Positions 1 through 45,173 of a stretch of 64,000 nt of DNA are shown in pieces; the first letter of the stretch is position 1, and the number at the start of each line of letters is the position of its first letter. The notes under the pieces are model-generated. The model had not been told where the DNA came from, made no database searches, and saw only the letters and a list, made by a program, of their open reading frames with translations. Location: positions 57,468,197-57,532,196 of the forward strand of contig OX328132.1 of the NCBI GenBank assembly GCA_946811695.1, written 5' to 3'. The translations under genes and the position numbers were made by a program. This DNA is from Gonocerus acuteangulatus (Eukaryota > Arthropoda > Insecta > Hemiptera > Coreidae).

Positions 1-310
1 ATAAGAGAGAAACTCCTAATTAACAAAAAAAAAAAAAAAAAAAAAAAAAAATACTTCATGTTCAATGTACTTAAAGAAGCAAATATTTTGAACATATGGG
101 AATGATTTCTTTAGCTAATATGCAAAATGAAAGTGAAAAAGCAATATCACTAAATTATAGTACATATAATAGACAAAAATAAACTAATTTAAACATTTCA
201 ACAAAGTATTTCCTCACAGAGAAAATATTTATACTATTTTCATAACAAAAATATGAATCACAAGACATATAGAGCACCGAGTTTTCAAGTTATGGCAAAC
301 TCATTTTATA
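1..310. other. 3' flank of TBCK
   Basis: AT-rich sequence downstream of the TBCK stop codon, including a run of about 27 A at 25-51. No perfect AATAAA was seen on the minus strand; TATAAA near 235 is a possible variant signal. Nothing else recognised. Confidence 0.5.
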
Positions 311-33450
<33,140 letters not shown>

Positions 33451-34000
33451 AACCACCGAGGGTAGTTCTTATACATGCATAGCATAACCGAACAGACATG
33501 TGTCTGACAGAGTGAAACCTTACACAGCAAACAAATATCTACTTCACCGAGACTCAACCAATTAAGTCTGTTTTGAACATAAACAAAACCTTAGAGGAAA
33601 CAGTTAATGTACCTACTGCCTCGAAGAGGAGGTTACTGAGTCAATGAATTAGTTCACTGAACCAGGTCTGGAATTTGTTTCTTCCAATCAGATAATAAAA
33701 GTTTCATTTCATGGTAATGAAGAATATATATATTGAATTATTTAAGCAAATAAAGAACTTTAAAGCCGATTTTTTGTTGTTGTTTTTTTAGTAAGTAGTA
33801 GAAGTATTTATATAACATTATAACTGCAATGATTTTATTATTTATTTACATTAATTATATTTAAAGAAATATATCTGCTTTGATATTTTTTTTGTTGACA
33901 ATTCAGTTTCTGAATAAAGATTTTGCACTGTTTGATCCGAAACCTTTTCTTCTTATCAATCTTCTCTTATCCGGTGCAATACAACCGCAATATAGTCACA
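33451..34000. promoter_or_regulatory. 5' flank of TBCK
   Basis: An in-frame TAA ends 12 bases before the TBCK ATG. CCAAT-like words occur near 33558 and 33686 (ACCAATT, TCCAATCAG). No TATA box or initiator could be fixed, so the promoter is assigned by position only. Confidence 0.3.
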
Positions 34001-34002
34001 GG

Positions 34003-34240
34003 CATGGGCTTATATAGGGAGAGGACTGAGGGAGCTGCAGCCCCCAACAAAATCGGTAAAAATCTGTCATAAAACCTTAAAAGTAAATGAAATAAGATCA
34101 CTTAGTTCAGAAAAAATAATTTTGTTTCCGTTTAATAGCGTTTTAACTTGCTAACTATTCAAAGTTTAAGATTGTTAGTATTCCATACCCCCCAAATGTT
34201 CTCTCCCCCCCTTCGAAATTATTTCGTATATACGGCCATG
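34003..34240. mobile_element. hAT-like MITE with 8-bp target duplication
   Basis: TIRs CATGGGCTTATATAGGG and TATATACGGCCATG. Flanks GTCACAGG and GTAACAGG agree at 7 of 8 bases, the hAT target-duplication length. The interior has GAGCTGCAGCCCCC and TAGTATTCCATACCCCCC. Confidence 0.75.
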
Positions 34241-34445
34241 GTAACAGGCATTGAGCCTTCGCGAAAGTTACTTGATTTAATAATCTTTTGCTGATATAAA
34301 TATTTGATTTATTACAACAAAAAAATGTAAACTACGGTAATACACATCCACAAGGATTAAATTTGTCAAAACGAAGGAACAAGGTTTATGTGGTTCATGT
34401 ACTGTCAGAATACCATTTCCTAACTTTTCTCCCACCAAATTGCAG

Positions 34446-34550
34446 CGGCGTATATAGGAAATAATTTTGGAGGGGGCTGGAAGCATTTGGGGGGTATGGA
34501 ATACTAACAATCTAGAACTTGGAATAGATAGTCAACTAAAACGTTATTAC

Positions 34551-34590
<40 letters not shown>

Positions 34591-34690
34591 CTGAACTAAA
34601 TGATTTAATTTATTTTATTTTTAAGGCTTTTATGGCACATTTTCACCAATTTGGGGGGGGGGGGGGCTGCAGCCCCCCTTATATACGCCT
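34446..34690. mobile_element. hAT-like MITE, inverted relative to the previous copy
   Basis: CGGCGTATATAGGAAATAAT at left, GGCTGCAGCCCCCC and TATATACGCC at right. A (TA)n run (34555-34587) sits in the middle, followed by CTGAACTAAATGAT as in the 8442 copy. Confidence 0.7.
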
Positions 34691-34738
34691 TATATACTGG
34701 GTGCAGTATCTATCTTTTCCATCTTGCCGTGAACGCAG

Positions 34739-35193
34739 TCATGGGCGTATATAAGGGGGGGCTGCAGCCCCCCCCCCTCCCCCGAAATTTTGATTTTATG
34801 GTAAAAACATGTCGTAAAACTCTTAAAAATAAATAAAATAAGATCACTTTGTTCATAAAAAATATTTTATTTTACGTGTAATAGCATTTGTGGGTTATGG
34901 AATACTAAAAATTTAGCTAAATAAACCTCAATATGATTTTGTTTTAAAAAATCTATTGAGGTTTATTTAGCCGAATCCCAACCATTCCATCTTTACTTAT
35001 CTCCTCGACGGCTAACTATCTAATCATCATGATAAAAATTTAGAGTTTGAAATAGTTTTAGGCAACTAAAACGCCTAAAACTATTCCAAGCTCTAAATTT
35101 TTAGTATTCCATACCCTGGAAATGTTCTCAGCTCCCCCCCCCCCCCGAAATTTTCCCAGCTGCTCCCGAAATTATTTTCTATATACGCCCATG
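34739..35193. mobile_element. hAT-like MITE carrying a nested PLE-type tail
   Basis: TIRs CATGGGCGTATATA and TATATACGCCCATG are flanked by AACGCAGT on both sides (exact 8-bp target duplication). It contains an insert (about 34925-35100) with AGCCGAATCCCAACCATTCC and a small inverted repeat, the block found beside the hammerhead-like motifs at 44925 and 50019. Confidence 0.8.
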
Positions 35194-35479
35194 AACGCAG
35201 TTATAGTTTAGGTACACAGGCGCATATTTACTATGTTGTTTACTTCTAAAATTTCAAGTGGGTTAGTAAAAAACGTTTCAGTAGTTGTCCTCTTTCAGTT
35301 GAAAACTGACCCTACTTAACCACCTAAGTTGAGAAAGGTTGGCTAGCAGAATACACAACGGCAGAGATTAAAATAACTCAAAACCTCGCGTAGGTCCTTC
35401 CTCTCTTGAAGAATTTGAACCAAAATAATGCACCTCTTAATGTCATTCCTTAAGGATGCAAACCTCCTGCAAAATATAT

Positions 35480-35676
35480 GAAAAAAAATAATAAATAAAA
35501 AAAAATATATATATAAAAAAAATAAAAAGAAATAAATAAATAAAAAATAATAATAAAAAAAATAATAATAAGATAAAATAATAAAAAAATATTAAAAAAA
35601 GAAATAATAATAAAATAAAAAAACTAAAAAGATAAAATAAAAAGAATATTAAAAAAAAAAATAATAATAAAAAAAG

Positions 35677-35725
<49 letters not shown>
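35480..35725. repeat. A-rich (AAT/AAAT/TA) low-complexity tract
   Basis: About 245 bp of A and T with only scattered G and C, ending in (TA)n at 35685-35725. The 35726-36535 sequence beyond has a (TATC)n run near 36148-36166 and nothing coding. Confidence 0.9.
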
Positions 35726-35730
<5 letters not shown>

Positions 35731-36535
35731 TCACATCAATATTATATTAATCAAGTTTACGAAAAGATTGTAATTAGTCTAACTTTATTATAATTCTCTT
35801 AATTTAAATTATAATTGCCATAGTCTTAGTTTAAATTATATAGCCTTAGTTTAAGTTATAATAGTCTTGGTTTAAATTATAATTGCCATATTGGATTTTA
35901 AGATAATGACTGTAATGGTCTTTAACTAATAAATGATATAATCTGTAACTTATTATTTTTAACAATTTGTAACTAAACAAAGCATAACACCATTACACAC
36001 AGGCAAAGAACTACACCTATCCCACAAACTCACAGGCGTCTCAAAATTTAATTAAATACCTAAAGCAAATATTTATAAAAGAACCCAAACCTTTTCGAAT
36101 CAACATATTGGAAGGCGCAAATAACCTAGTAGTAGAGCGCCAAACTCCATATCTATCTATCTATCTTGAAGAATTTGTATTAACTACTTCCTAATCACTC
36201 CAAGACAATTCATCGTTATGCCTGCGGATTTGAGATCCCCGGCAGATTTATGATTCCAAAAACCTCTCAGTATTATTGAAAAATGCTGTCGAAGTCTACA
36301 AAATGTTAATGTTCTTGCAAGTTGAATTTTTAATGTTTTAGCTAATTATCTAATCAGCTTATTAGCCATTGTAGGCAATACATTTATATGTTAGAAATTG
36401 TATGAGGCTCTACTAACGTGCTGGAGCTTATAAAAGGAGTATTTAGCAAAGATAAGATAGGCAAGCCTCGAACTTCTGCACGTGGGACGTCGGAATTCAA
36501 GTTTTAAGGTTCTCCCCTTTCCTAAAACTTGAAGG

Positions 36536-36800
36536 TTTTGTAGATTTTTAGCGCGGTTCCTCCCTCCCTCCTTAGGGAGAAACCCCGCTTATGGGTTAGA
36601 ACTCATGACGCAATCCGGAAGTTCTGACTAGAAAATTTCACGTTTCCGATCCCATACATCACGAACATGACGGTAGTTCAAATTTGTATATATGGGTACC
36701 TCAAAAATGGTTCGGTTTTGATGAAATTTGGTACAACGATCTTTCGTCTGACTTGGTCAAATGGTCAAATTCGTTAACCAGCAGAATCCGTTGTAGACGA
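36536..36800 (-). repeat. R1 repeat, reverse copy
   Basis: Begins TTAGCGCGGTTCCTCCCTCC with an inverted AGGGAGAAACC, then CAATCCGGAAGTTCTGACTA, CAAATTTGTATATATGGG and TTTTGATGAAATTTGGTACA. Only a rudimentary TA run. Confidence 0.75.
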
Positions 36801-36959
36801 TTTTTTACGGTTGCAAACCTTTTTCTCCATAAACCACTTTATTTTTAGAGAATAAAAATAATGAATGAAGAATGGAAAATAATGAATAATTCATAAAATG
36901 AAAAAGAAATCAAGGAATGAATAACTGAAACAATGAATAAATTCTTGTTCAATTTTTTT

Positions 36960-37122
36960 TAGCACGAGTATCATCGAATGGGTATTAGGCGCCGGGCTAC
37001 CTACAGTTTGCCACCCAACAGTACATGGTCGGTAACCCATTGAGGTACTGTCCACGCCCGACGTTGCTTAACTTCGGCGATCAACGAGAACCGGTGTATT
37101 CAACGTGGCTATGGCCGTTGGC
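36960..37122 (-). mobile_element. 5S-rRNA-headed SINE, second copy
   Basis: Minus strand 37122-37015 is 5S-like (GCCAACGGCCATAGCCACGT, then CCGAAGTTAAGCAACGTCGG), followed by GGGTGGCAAACTGTAGGTAG and GGCGCCTAAT, the same tail as at 22045. 37123-38690 otherwise: a SINE-body fragment at about 37997-38040, a weak R1-like stretch at 37720-37900, nothing coding. Confidence 0.78.
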
Positions 37123-38689
37123 TCATCTCTGGTTATCGCAACACTGAACTATAGCCACATAGAGATGAGCTAGCTAGATTTGGTTCAATGTGTAACGCAA
37201 ATCAACTGGGAGATCACTTTGTATTATGTATTAATATTAGGATATATCAGATAAAATTATTTAGGGACGCATATGGTAAAAATTGGACCAATTTCTACAA
37301 ATCCTTAAAGAAGCGTGGAGGGAGATCGTTGTTTATGTCAACTTTTAATTGTGCATAAGAAGTTTAAGTTTTTCGGATAAGAGTTAAGATCTAGTGCCCA
37401 CCAGAAAACATAGCTTAGAGAAGAAATGCGTTGTAAACAAGAGATCTAGGAACGGTTCCTAGAGCAGGCATGTGTAGCATCCCGTCTCATCTACACCATG
37501 TGTTACACAGCTCTCAAATCTAAACAGATGATCTTTCTTCTACCACCGAACTCCGATCCATTAGTACACAGCTACTGGTTCTCAGGCAGTGACAGCCCCT
37601 CCTGCTCTATCCCTTCTTCAAGGGGAGAAAAAATCGAAGTAACAGGAAAACACCCGACTCTCAGGAACTCCGACATCTTTGCGTGTTTACACATAATTAT
37701 TATTCCCGTTGGAAAGCTTAGAATAGAAAACCATCGCCAAAACTTGCGAAACTTCAAACGCTATATCCAAAATTTTTTAATGTTAATATTTTCAACTCAA
37801 ACCCTCATTTCGGTGTGTCGTTATCGAATTTTCTCTACAAACGGTTAAAGATATTCCATTGAAGGCGGCTTCCTTCGATTCACATAATCATAGTACCTTT
37901 AAAAAAAACATTTAAGCAAAGTCTTAAGTGCATTGATTTAAAAAAAAAAAATGTCACCTAAAACACATTGTTCCAGCGTGAGGATACTGCTATATATATA
38001 CTATCTCCCTATTGTGCCGTATGGTCATGAATCAGTCCTAATCTTACGGTGTGGGGGATGAACCAGGCAACTGATCATTGAGTCTTGCAAAAGACTGGAA
38101 ACCGCTTGTTGCGATGCAAATATGTATATGAAAGAAGACAACCTTAAAAGGGAAAGTCTGAGGATAGATGAGGAATAGAAAACAACTCTAGTAGTGGGGA
38201 TAAGGAAACTTGCTGCCCCCCTCCCTGTAGCCCTGCAGCTCGGAATATAGTAGCTGTCATCATTCTCTAACTAGTGTTCTTCCTCATTGGGAAGCGAATT
38301 CTCCTCCCATGCAGCAGATCCGAGATTGAATTGAGGCTCTACACGAACTTTCCCCACTATCCTCCTCTCTTTTTGACCTAAACTAGGGGGAATTTATCGC
38401 CAACTGACGGCAAGCAGTAACAGCATGGAGAAGGGAAAGTGTTCCAGAGCCACTGGCATAGCTTCCAGTCATCGTCACGATGATAACGCAAGCACAGAAA
38501 CTTTCAACAGTATCTGTAGAGAGCAACACGTCTAGTGCATAAGACTAATTCAGTGCAGGACCAAAGAAAATTCATGACACCGCCAATGTTTATTATATGT
38601 GAGGAAAACAGAGACAAAGCCCTGTTTAAAAGAATGAAATTGAGAAAAACCTCGTTCTATAGAATGAAACCACCAGCAGTACAGTAGTA

Positions 38690-39273
38690 GAAAATAGTCA
38701 CACGACATCTTCGAATCCCGCTCGCATAACTCTATTTCTAACAAGAAAAGTTTATTACTCATTTTACGTATACAGTATTACTGGCGAATACAATTCCCTA
38801 CTATAAGCAGTAACAAATAAAAACAAGCATTAAAAAAACTAAGGGAAAGAGACAAAATGAATTATACAAATAAACGAAACCAACAACTTCAATGTTTTAA
38901 GCACTTACTTATGTGAAATTCAGGAAATATCTCAACCGAGTCCCACATGTCTAATTACCCAAATCGACCATTATTTACAAAAACTAGTTTTCCCACTTTC
39001 TTAGAAAACGATTAGAGACATCTCATTAAAAATGGTTTCATTCGTTTCCCTACGTTAGAAAACCTATAAAAAGTATACCTGGAAGCCTACAATCGAAAAG
39101 TTGTAAGTGAAACGATTTGTTTCGCGCGTATTTTGTCCATAAAACAGCGTACCGGTAGGCGGGTTCTGCTGATTAACGAACTAGATATTTTAAATGAGAT
39201 AAAGTATCTTTGTGCCACATTTTACCAAAATCGGACCATTTTTGAGCCTGTGAGATATCAAATATATATATAT

Positions 39274-39319
<46 letters not shown>

Positions 39320-39490
39320 ATACACACACACACATATATATACTTACACAAATTTGAACTTCCGTTATTTTCTTTATCTATTTGTTCTGAAACCTGAAAT
39401 TGTCTAGTTTGCAGTTTTGGATTGCATAATGATGTCAACCTCATATACGGGTTTCAACTTATGGAGAGAGGGAGGAAACGCGCTAAAAAT
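38690..39490 (+). repeat. R1 repeat, long copy
   Basis: From GTAGTAGAAAATAGTCACAC through ATTAAAAATGGTTTCATTCG and TTACCAAAATCGGACC, a CA/TA microsatellite (39268-39345) and CAAATTTGAACTTCCGTTAT, to the terminus GGAAACGCGCTAAAAA. Confidence 0.75.
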
Positions 39491-39839
39491 ATTCAAAAAT
39501 TCGAATTAATGTGCAGCCAAATAGATGAACATGTCGAACAAAGAATTCTACATGAGTCGACAATTTAACACTTTCTGACCAGTGCTTCCGACTTCCTGAC
39601 AAACATTTTCAAATCCCTGAAAGAGAAAAATGCGCAGTATGTATCATTCCTTACTTCGTGATGAGTAACAAGCCTTTTGCCGCGGTGATCGCAATCTACA
39701 TGACACGTTTTTGCTCTCCCCTGCTAGTGGTATCGTGAAGACTACTTATTGTTGGCGATTTAGATATGCGAATCTCGTTTACAGTTGCATGAAGCATTCT
39801 AGGAGTCACAACCTTCCCTCCCCAATCTTAGGTTTTAGT

Positions 39840-40417
39840 AGTTTTGGACATTACTATTCCCGTTCAGATAGATGGAATAGTTCAAATGAGGAAAATATTC
39901 CCTACGGTTCCGCCATTTCCATTACCATTTCAATGAACAACAAGCTCCGTGAAACTAAATAAAAACTGATTATGTTTCGTTTAGGATAAAAAAGCTAAGG
40001 CTAACAACAGTTTAAACTATAGCCTGTTCAAATAGATGGAGGGAATGGGCGGGGCCTATATTCCCGTGAAATAGCGGAAAGAACTCCCTTTAATAACCTT
40101 ATCAGTTTTCAACCGTTACCCCAGTCGCCTCGCTTGTGGAATCGGGAACGTTATAGTTTAAATTGTTTTCAGCCTTAGCTTTGGCTAAGTATTGATAAAC
40201 ATTAACCACTATCTCCCTTGCCAGGCCTCTCAAAGCCTTTCCTGCTCCTAAGCGAGACATAATCAGTTTTTATAGTGATTCGCATTAAGTGTTTGATCAT
40301 TAACAGGCTTCGCAAATGGCGGAAAAGAAGGGAGAGGGCAGGAAGAAATTCCCGCCCAGGCGTTTCCGCATGCGCAATTGAACTCCTGAGTTTATCTGGA
40401 CAGGCTATACATAGGTT
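39840..40417. repeat. Foldback/MITE-like inverted repeat
   Basis: Pairs of inverted blocks: AAAAACTGATTATGTTTCG with CGAGACATAATCAGTTTTT, GCTAAGGCTAACAACAG with its mirror near 40180, CTATAGCCTGTTCAAATAG with GGACAGGCTATA, and TTCCGCCATTT with AATGGCGGAA. No ORF. 40418-41281 has nothing recognised. Confidence 0.55.
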
Positions 40418-41281
40418 TTTATCCATTGTTATTAAATTTCTCTTTCTCTTCGCCTCTAAGACTTTCTCTTTAATGTTCATCTGATAAGTGCTTGTCAGTC
40501 GTCCACTAACACTTTCGGCTAGCTTTGTCCTACACACTATAATATTTTACCTACCCGCCTTCAAATGAGCTTTTAGCGCGGTATAAATGCAGTATCTATT
40601 CCTTTCAATATCGCTGTGTGTACATCCAGTGATTGGATCCACATGCGGAGTTTTTCTCATCTCATATTTTGCCTTCTTGTTTTCACCGACATCTAGGCCA
40701 TAAGTGCTGGGCTAGTGTACGCCACTAATCCACGGGGAGACCCTTAGTTTCTTCTTATTGGTATAAGGCAAAATTATCAGACTAGGATATTATCGACAAT
40801 GAACAAACTGACTTTATATAAAAGACTGTATTAAAACTAATTTGGACGTACCGAGTTAAACTTTAGGGTGCCACCGACCCCAACAATATTGAGAAAAGCC
40901 AATCCTGCCAATTTAAAGAACTCAATATCACCCTGAATAATCTCTTTATATCTCCAACTCCACACTTCATAAAGATCTCCAAAACTCTTTCCCTATAGAC
41001 CAAAGTTCACACTTCTTAGCCGAATTCTACGGTAAACTTTAGACAAATTCTCTTGCTCATATTCTGCCTCTTTCCTAAAATCCGACCTCGTCGATTCAAA
41101 AGAAAGTGGTCTAAAAATGTGTCAATATTCTGTTGTTGTTTTTTAATATGTTGTAACTATTTGTAATTAACTTCTAAATGCTTTCTGTGCTGTGTATTTA
41201 CCTTCAATAAATATGTTGTGAGGAGAACTTGGTACTAGTCATATTTGTAGCACTGCCACCTTATTCATGACATGTATCAGG

Positions 41282-41824
41282 CGGCTGTACCGTATGAAAT
41301 GTCAGTTTTGTTTACTTTGCGATTTAATCCTTTCCCTTTTTTATTTCATTATTTACAAACATCATTGTTATTCATATAGAATTAAAGCTCTTTTATTCCT
41401 ATTATTTAATCAGTAACTTGCGTACTGTGTTGTGCGAACGATCCTCTGAGAAAAAAATAAAACTTAAATTATGACTTCAACGGAAATCCGTACTATTTTT
41501 CGTTATGAATTTAAGCTCGGTCATAGCGCTGCTGAGGCGTGTATGAACATTAAAACGGCGTTCGGGGAGGGAACGGTGAATGAACGATCTGTTTACCGGT
41601 GGTTTTCCATGTTTCGAAGTGGAAATTTTGACCTTGACAACGAGGAGCGAGGAAGGCCAGAAACCAAGCTTGACAATGACCTCGTGAAAGAAAGGGTTGA
41701 AGCATGTCCCTCAAAAAGCACTAGGGAATATGCCAAAGAACTCGGAGTAGGAGCCATGACAGTTTCAAGACATTTGAAGGAAATCGGCAAGTCCAAAACT
41801 GACATTTCGTACGGTACAGCGTGA
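41282..41824 (+). mobile_element. Internally deleted mariner element
   Basis: TIRs GCTGTACCGTATGAAATGTC and its near-inverse GACATTTCGTACGGTACAGC bound a roughly 540-bp unit with only the 5' part of the transposase. Confidence 0.85.
41471..41824 (+). CDS. Mariner transposase DNA-binding domain only (117 aa)
   Basis: ATG start, no internal stop. Residues 1-60 are the first helix-turn-helix (IRTIFRYEFKLGHSAAEA, SVYRWFSMFRSG). The GRP linker (ERGRPETKLDND) and a second helix-turn-helix (YAKELGVGAMTVSRHLKEIG) follow. The frame then runs straight into the right TIR and stops. The whole DDD catalytic domain is missing. Such a peptide could still bind the TIRs and compete with transposase, but expression is unknown. 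Confidence 0.85.
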   Translation: MTSTEIRTIFRYEFKLGHSAAEACMNIKTAFGEGTVNERSVYRWFSMFRSGNFDLDNEERGRPETKLDNDLVKERVEACPSKSTREYAKELGVGAMTVSRHLKEIGKSKTDISYGTA

Positions 41825-42612
41825 GAGAATTCTTTAAAAACATTATATAATGTACATAGAAGTATAGATTATAATTGCATAAATAAATTAAAAAAAAAAT
41901 AGTTAAGTAAAATCTACTCGTTCAATGAAAATGAGAAGCGGAAAGCCTCTTAATATAGATTTTTTTGTTTCTTAGAAGTTGCAGTTATCACTATTGTTAG
42001 AAGGACTTCCGTTGAGATATAGCCTGAACTAGAATTAACCAGAACCCAGGGCTGATAACTCCTGAATTTTCATTTAAAGGGTTCTATGTACGCATTTCTA
42101 AATCTTTATACATAGAAAATTCAGACGAGACCGTTGATCGTGAAAATCATCAATCTTTACTGAATAATGTTTGGCCAAGAGGGAGTAATATAAGAAAAAT
42201 TATTGTAACTCAGACACAAGAAGTATTTTAGTTTGTTTGTTTAAATATCTCGAAAACTGTCGTTAAATCATGCTAAAAGGAACGTAACCATTCGTAATCA
42301 CTACCCAATTTCCTAAAAAATAGTTTCAGGCGTTAATTTCGAAAGGACCACTTCCGTCGGTGTGCTACGTTCCGACACAAGTTATAAATATTACATGGAG
42401 ACGCGCTTAGACGATGCACTTCTTATAAGGTGGAGTTGTTATCAATGCAAGAAGAATTGTCAACCTAAGTAACATGGTTCTAATTCGAAAATATGATATC
42501 TCATTGATTTTCGCTAAAAGAGGGAGCTACCTAGTTTTTGCAGTCAGGTCATTATTCTGTAAAAAAAAACATTAAAAGTGAATCCTAGATGTCCTAATTC
42601 TTACAGGAGTAG
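41825..42612. other. Unrecognised interval
   Basis: AT-rich, no frame of note, no clear inverted ends. Confidence 0.4.
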
Positions 42613-42860
42613 CTCCCCTGTGCCTTGCCATTTCTAGGCATATCCCTACCATTTCTAGGCATGTCCCTACCATTTCTAAGCATGTCCCTACCATTTCTAG
42701 GTATGTTTCTACCATTTCTAAGCATGTCCCTACCATTCCTATGCATGTCTATACCATTTCTAGGCATGTCCCTACCATCTCTAGGCTTGTCTATACCATT
42801 TCTAGGCATGTCGCTACTATTTCTAAGCATGTCCCTATCATTCTTAGGCATGTTCTGAGG
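42613..42860. repeat. 21-bp minisatellite, about 12 units
   Basis: Unit CATTTCTAGGCATGTCCCTAC with point variants. Being 21 bp, it keeps both strands open (minus strand reads MPRNGRD repeats). No start context or homology suggests a gene. Confidence 0.9.
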
Positions 42861-44059
42861 CTACTAGATTATACCCCTTTTAGCCCGAATGGTGGACAGA
42901 GGGGAGAGCCCCTGCCACTAAGTTAATTTATAATTAAAGCAGATTCATCATTAGTCAGAAGCGAGCAGGCAAGATATGAAAATAGAGCGTCCAGTCACTT
43001 CCTTAAACGAATCTACGCCCTAAAATAGCTGAGTTCTTGAATTCTCTTCATCTGCATCTTTTTCAATGTTACTTCTCATCTTTTTTTTTTTTTTTTTTTT
43101 TTTTCCTCTTTTCTATGTTCCGTTTTGATTAGTTCCAATGGTAGAACCTTTGCTTATAATTTCAACTGGAGATAATTCCTTTTGTAACATATGCTGGTTG
43201 GAACCAACAACATGTAGCAATATGAACACTGAAGAGGTTCATCTAGGCACACACAGCATTGTTGTTTTTAACATTTGTCCAGCTAGAGCTAAACGTAAAC
43301 CTAATATTTACTTCAATATTTTTTCAAAATCAATTTGGCCCCCTTTCTCCACTAATTGGCATTTTCTCTTTAAAAAAAAACAGAGAAATCGTTTACATTC
43401 TTTAGACGAAGGATGTATATTTTGTCTGATCTAGGTATAACGATATAAATGTACGAGTCCCTTGGAAATCGTTAAAAAATAATTCACTGTATAGGAACTA
43501 AGGCCATTTAACCCATTCGAGACGACGATTTTTTTCGAACACGGTCCCCAGAAGCCAAATTTTTTTTCTTCTTTAGATTGTTCATGTTTAATTAAAAAAA
43601 CATATTTGCTATGGAAATCACCCAATTCGTAAGTAAATTCACATAAATAACATCATCACGTTGCACACCAGGTGTGCAACTCGCTCTTTGGAAAATTATT
43701 TTTTGATCGGGCACGTGTGCACAGTTAAACCTATGCTAAATTTAGTTTTCCTGTACTTTACAGATTTCCTAAGTCCAAGAAAAATCATATTTCGACGTCT
43801 AGTTTACTCAGAATAACTGATAATTTCTCCATTGCTGTTATTGCCCACAGGCTGTGCAGGCCGTCTTATAGCCTCGGGATTCAATTACACACACGGTCAT
43901 ACTTCTTGCATGGTAAATACATACTTAGATCCCATTTTCATCCCTAGTGTCATTTGCAAAGCTTAAAATATAAACAGTTAATGTTTAGTCTTAATCGTTC
44001 GTGAATAATGTAAACTCGTGTAGAAATGTAAATTGAAACTTCAGAGCTTAGTATCCTAA
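42861..44059. other. Unrecognised interval
   Basis: Contains a poly(T) run (43081-43104) and a perfect 21-base palindrome at 43660-43680. No protein domain seen. Confidence 0.4.
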
Positions 44060-44450
44060 GCAGGAATTACTCCATTTAAGCACAATCAAAAATCGTGTAA
44101 GAACCGTATTTGTAGGAAATTTAATAAGCTTTCGAATAAGTTTATACATATGCTAAGATTTCGCAATCGGTTTCGAGATATATAAGAAGAATCCCATAGT
44201 CACAACCCCCCCTCCCCATGGAGGGATCCCATCGTTCTTCGGGGAGAAGAATATATCCGAAAATCCCAAGAAAAATCTAGTTTTACAATTTTCATCGACA
44301 GCGATTATATGACTTGAAAATGGCTTCATTATATTACAGACGTCCAATATGAAATGTGTACTTGGAAGACTAATAACGCAAAAAAGCATTTCTTTGCGCG
44401 AATTTCGCCCAAAAACCATGATCCATTGGAAGGATTCTGCTAGTTAACGA
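44060..44450 (+). repeat. R1 repeat, partial copy without the 3' end
   Basis: GTAGGAAATTTAATAAGCTT, GGTTTCGAGATATATAAG, CAAAAACCATGATCCATTGG and ATTCTGCTAGTTAACGA follow the R1 order and stop before the microsatellite. 44451-44860 is unassigned. Confidence 0.6.
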
Positions 44451-44924
44451 TGAGCTGGTTCCCATCGGCGTGGGAGTTCTACACATGCACGTGTTCAACA
44501 CGTGTGTATTTCAGGCCCTGCTCAATACAGTCCCGCACTTCAGGTCATTTCTTGAAAGAGACGCCACTACCTGGATTCACTAATCTCTTGAAGGAGAAAA
44601 CCTTTCTGGCGACACAAAGAAATCTGAGGCACGCCACTTAAGCGAACGGCTACAAGAGCCTTTTCACTTGAAAGCTCCTGTAAGTACTAAAACATGTTTT
44701 CTTGCTCCAACGTTGTTTTGAAAAATTTATTTGCCACCTATTTCCATCTCGACTTTATTAACTTTTTTTTTGGGCAATTCAACCACAACAGTCATTGTTC
44801 CTTATTGTATTTGGGCAGGGAAACGAGTTAAAACATTTTCAAGACGATATCTGTAAGCAAAGATGGAATAGTTGGGATTCGGCTAAAGTAACCTCAATAC
44901 GATTTTTGTAAAAAAAAATCTATA

Positions 44925-44968
44925 TTTAGGACGTTTCGGCTACTCTTTGGTAGCCTTCGTCAGCTAAA
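44925..44968 (-). ncRNA. Hammerhead-like motif, best-formed copy
   Basis: Stem I UUUAG/CUAAA, core CUGACGA (C3 at 44963), an extra A, stem II GGCUAC/GUAGCC with loop CAAAGA, GAAA, self-complementary ACGU as stem III, C17 as cleavage position. All invariant core bases are present. The doubt is the extra base, which removes the usual 10.1-11.1 pair. Confidence 0.7.
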
Positions 44969-45143
44969 ATGGCAAGAAATTGACAGAAATTAACACTAAT
45001 TTATACTAATAATAATAACTTATTATAAATTATTAACACCAAATTGATCTTTGGTGTTAATAATGTAACACCAAATTGTTCTTTTATAATGAGTTATTAT
45101 TATTAGTATAAATTAGTATTAATTTCTGTCTTTTTTTGCCATT

Positions 45144-45173
45144 TTAGCAGACGAAGGCTACCAAAGAGTAGCT
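45144..45173 (+). ncRNA. Hammerhead-like motif, truncated right-arm copy
   Basis: TTTTAG then CAGACGA (U4 to A) and stem II GGCTAC/GTAGC, lost before GAAA. Inactive. Confidence 0.5.

Noticed and set aside
42613..42860. CRISPR-like array
   Set aside because: Repeats are directly contiguous without unique spacers, and the window is eukaryotic.
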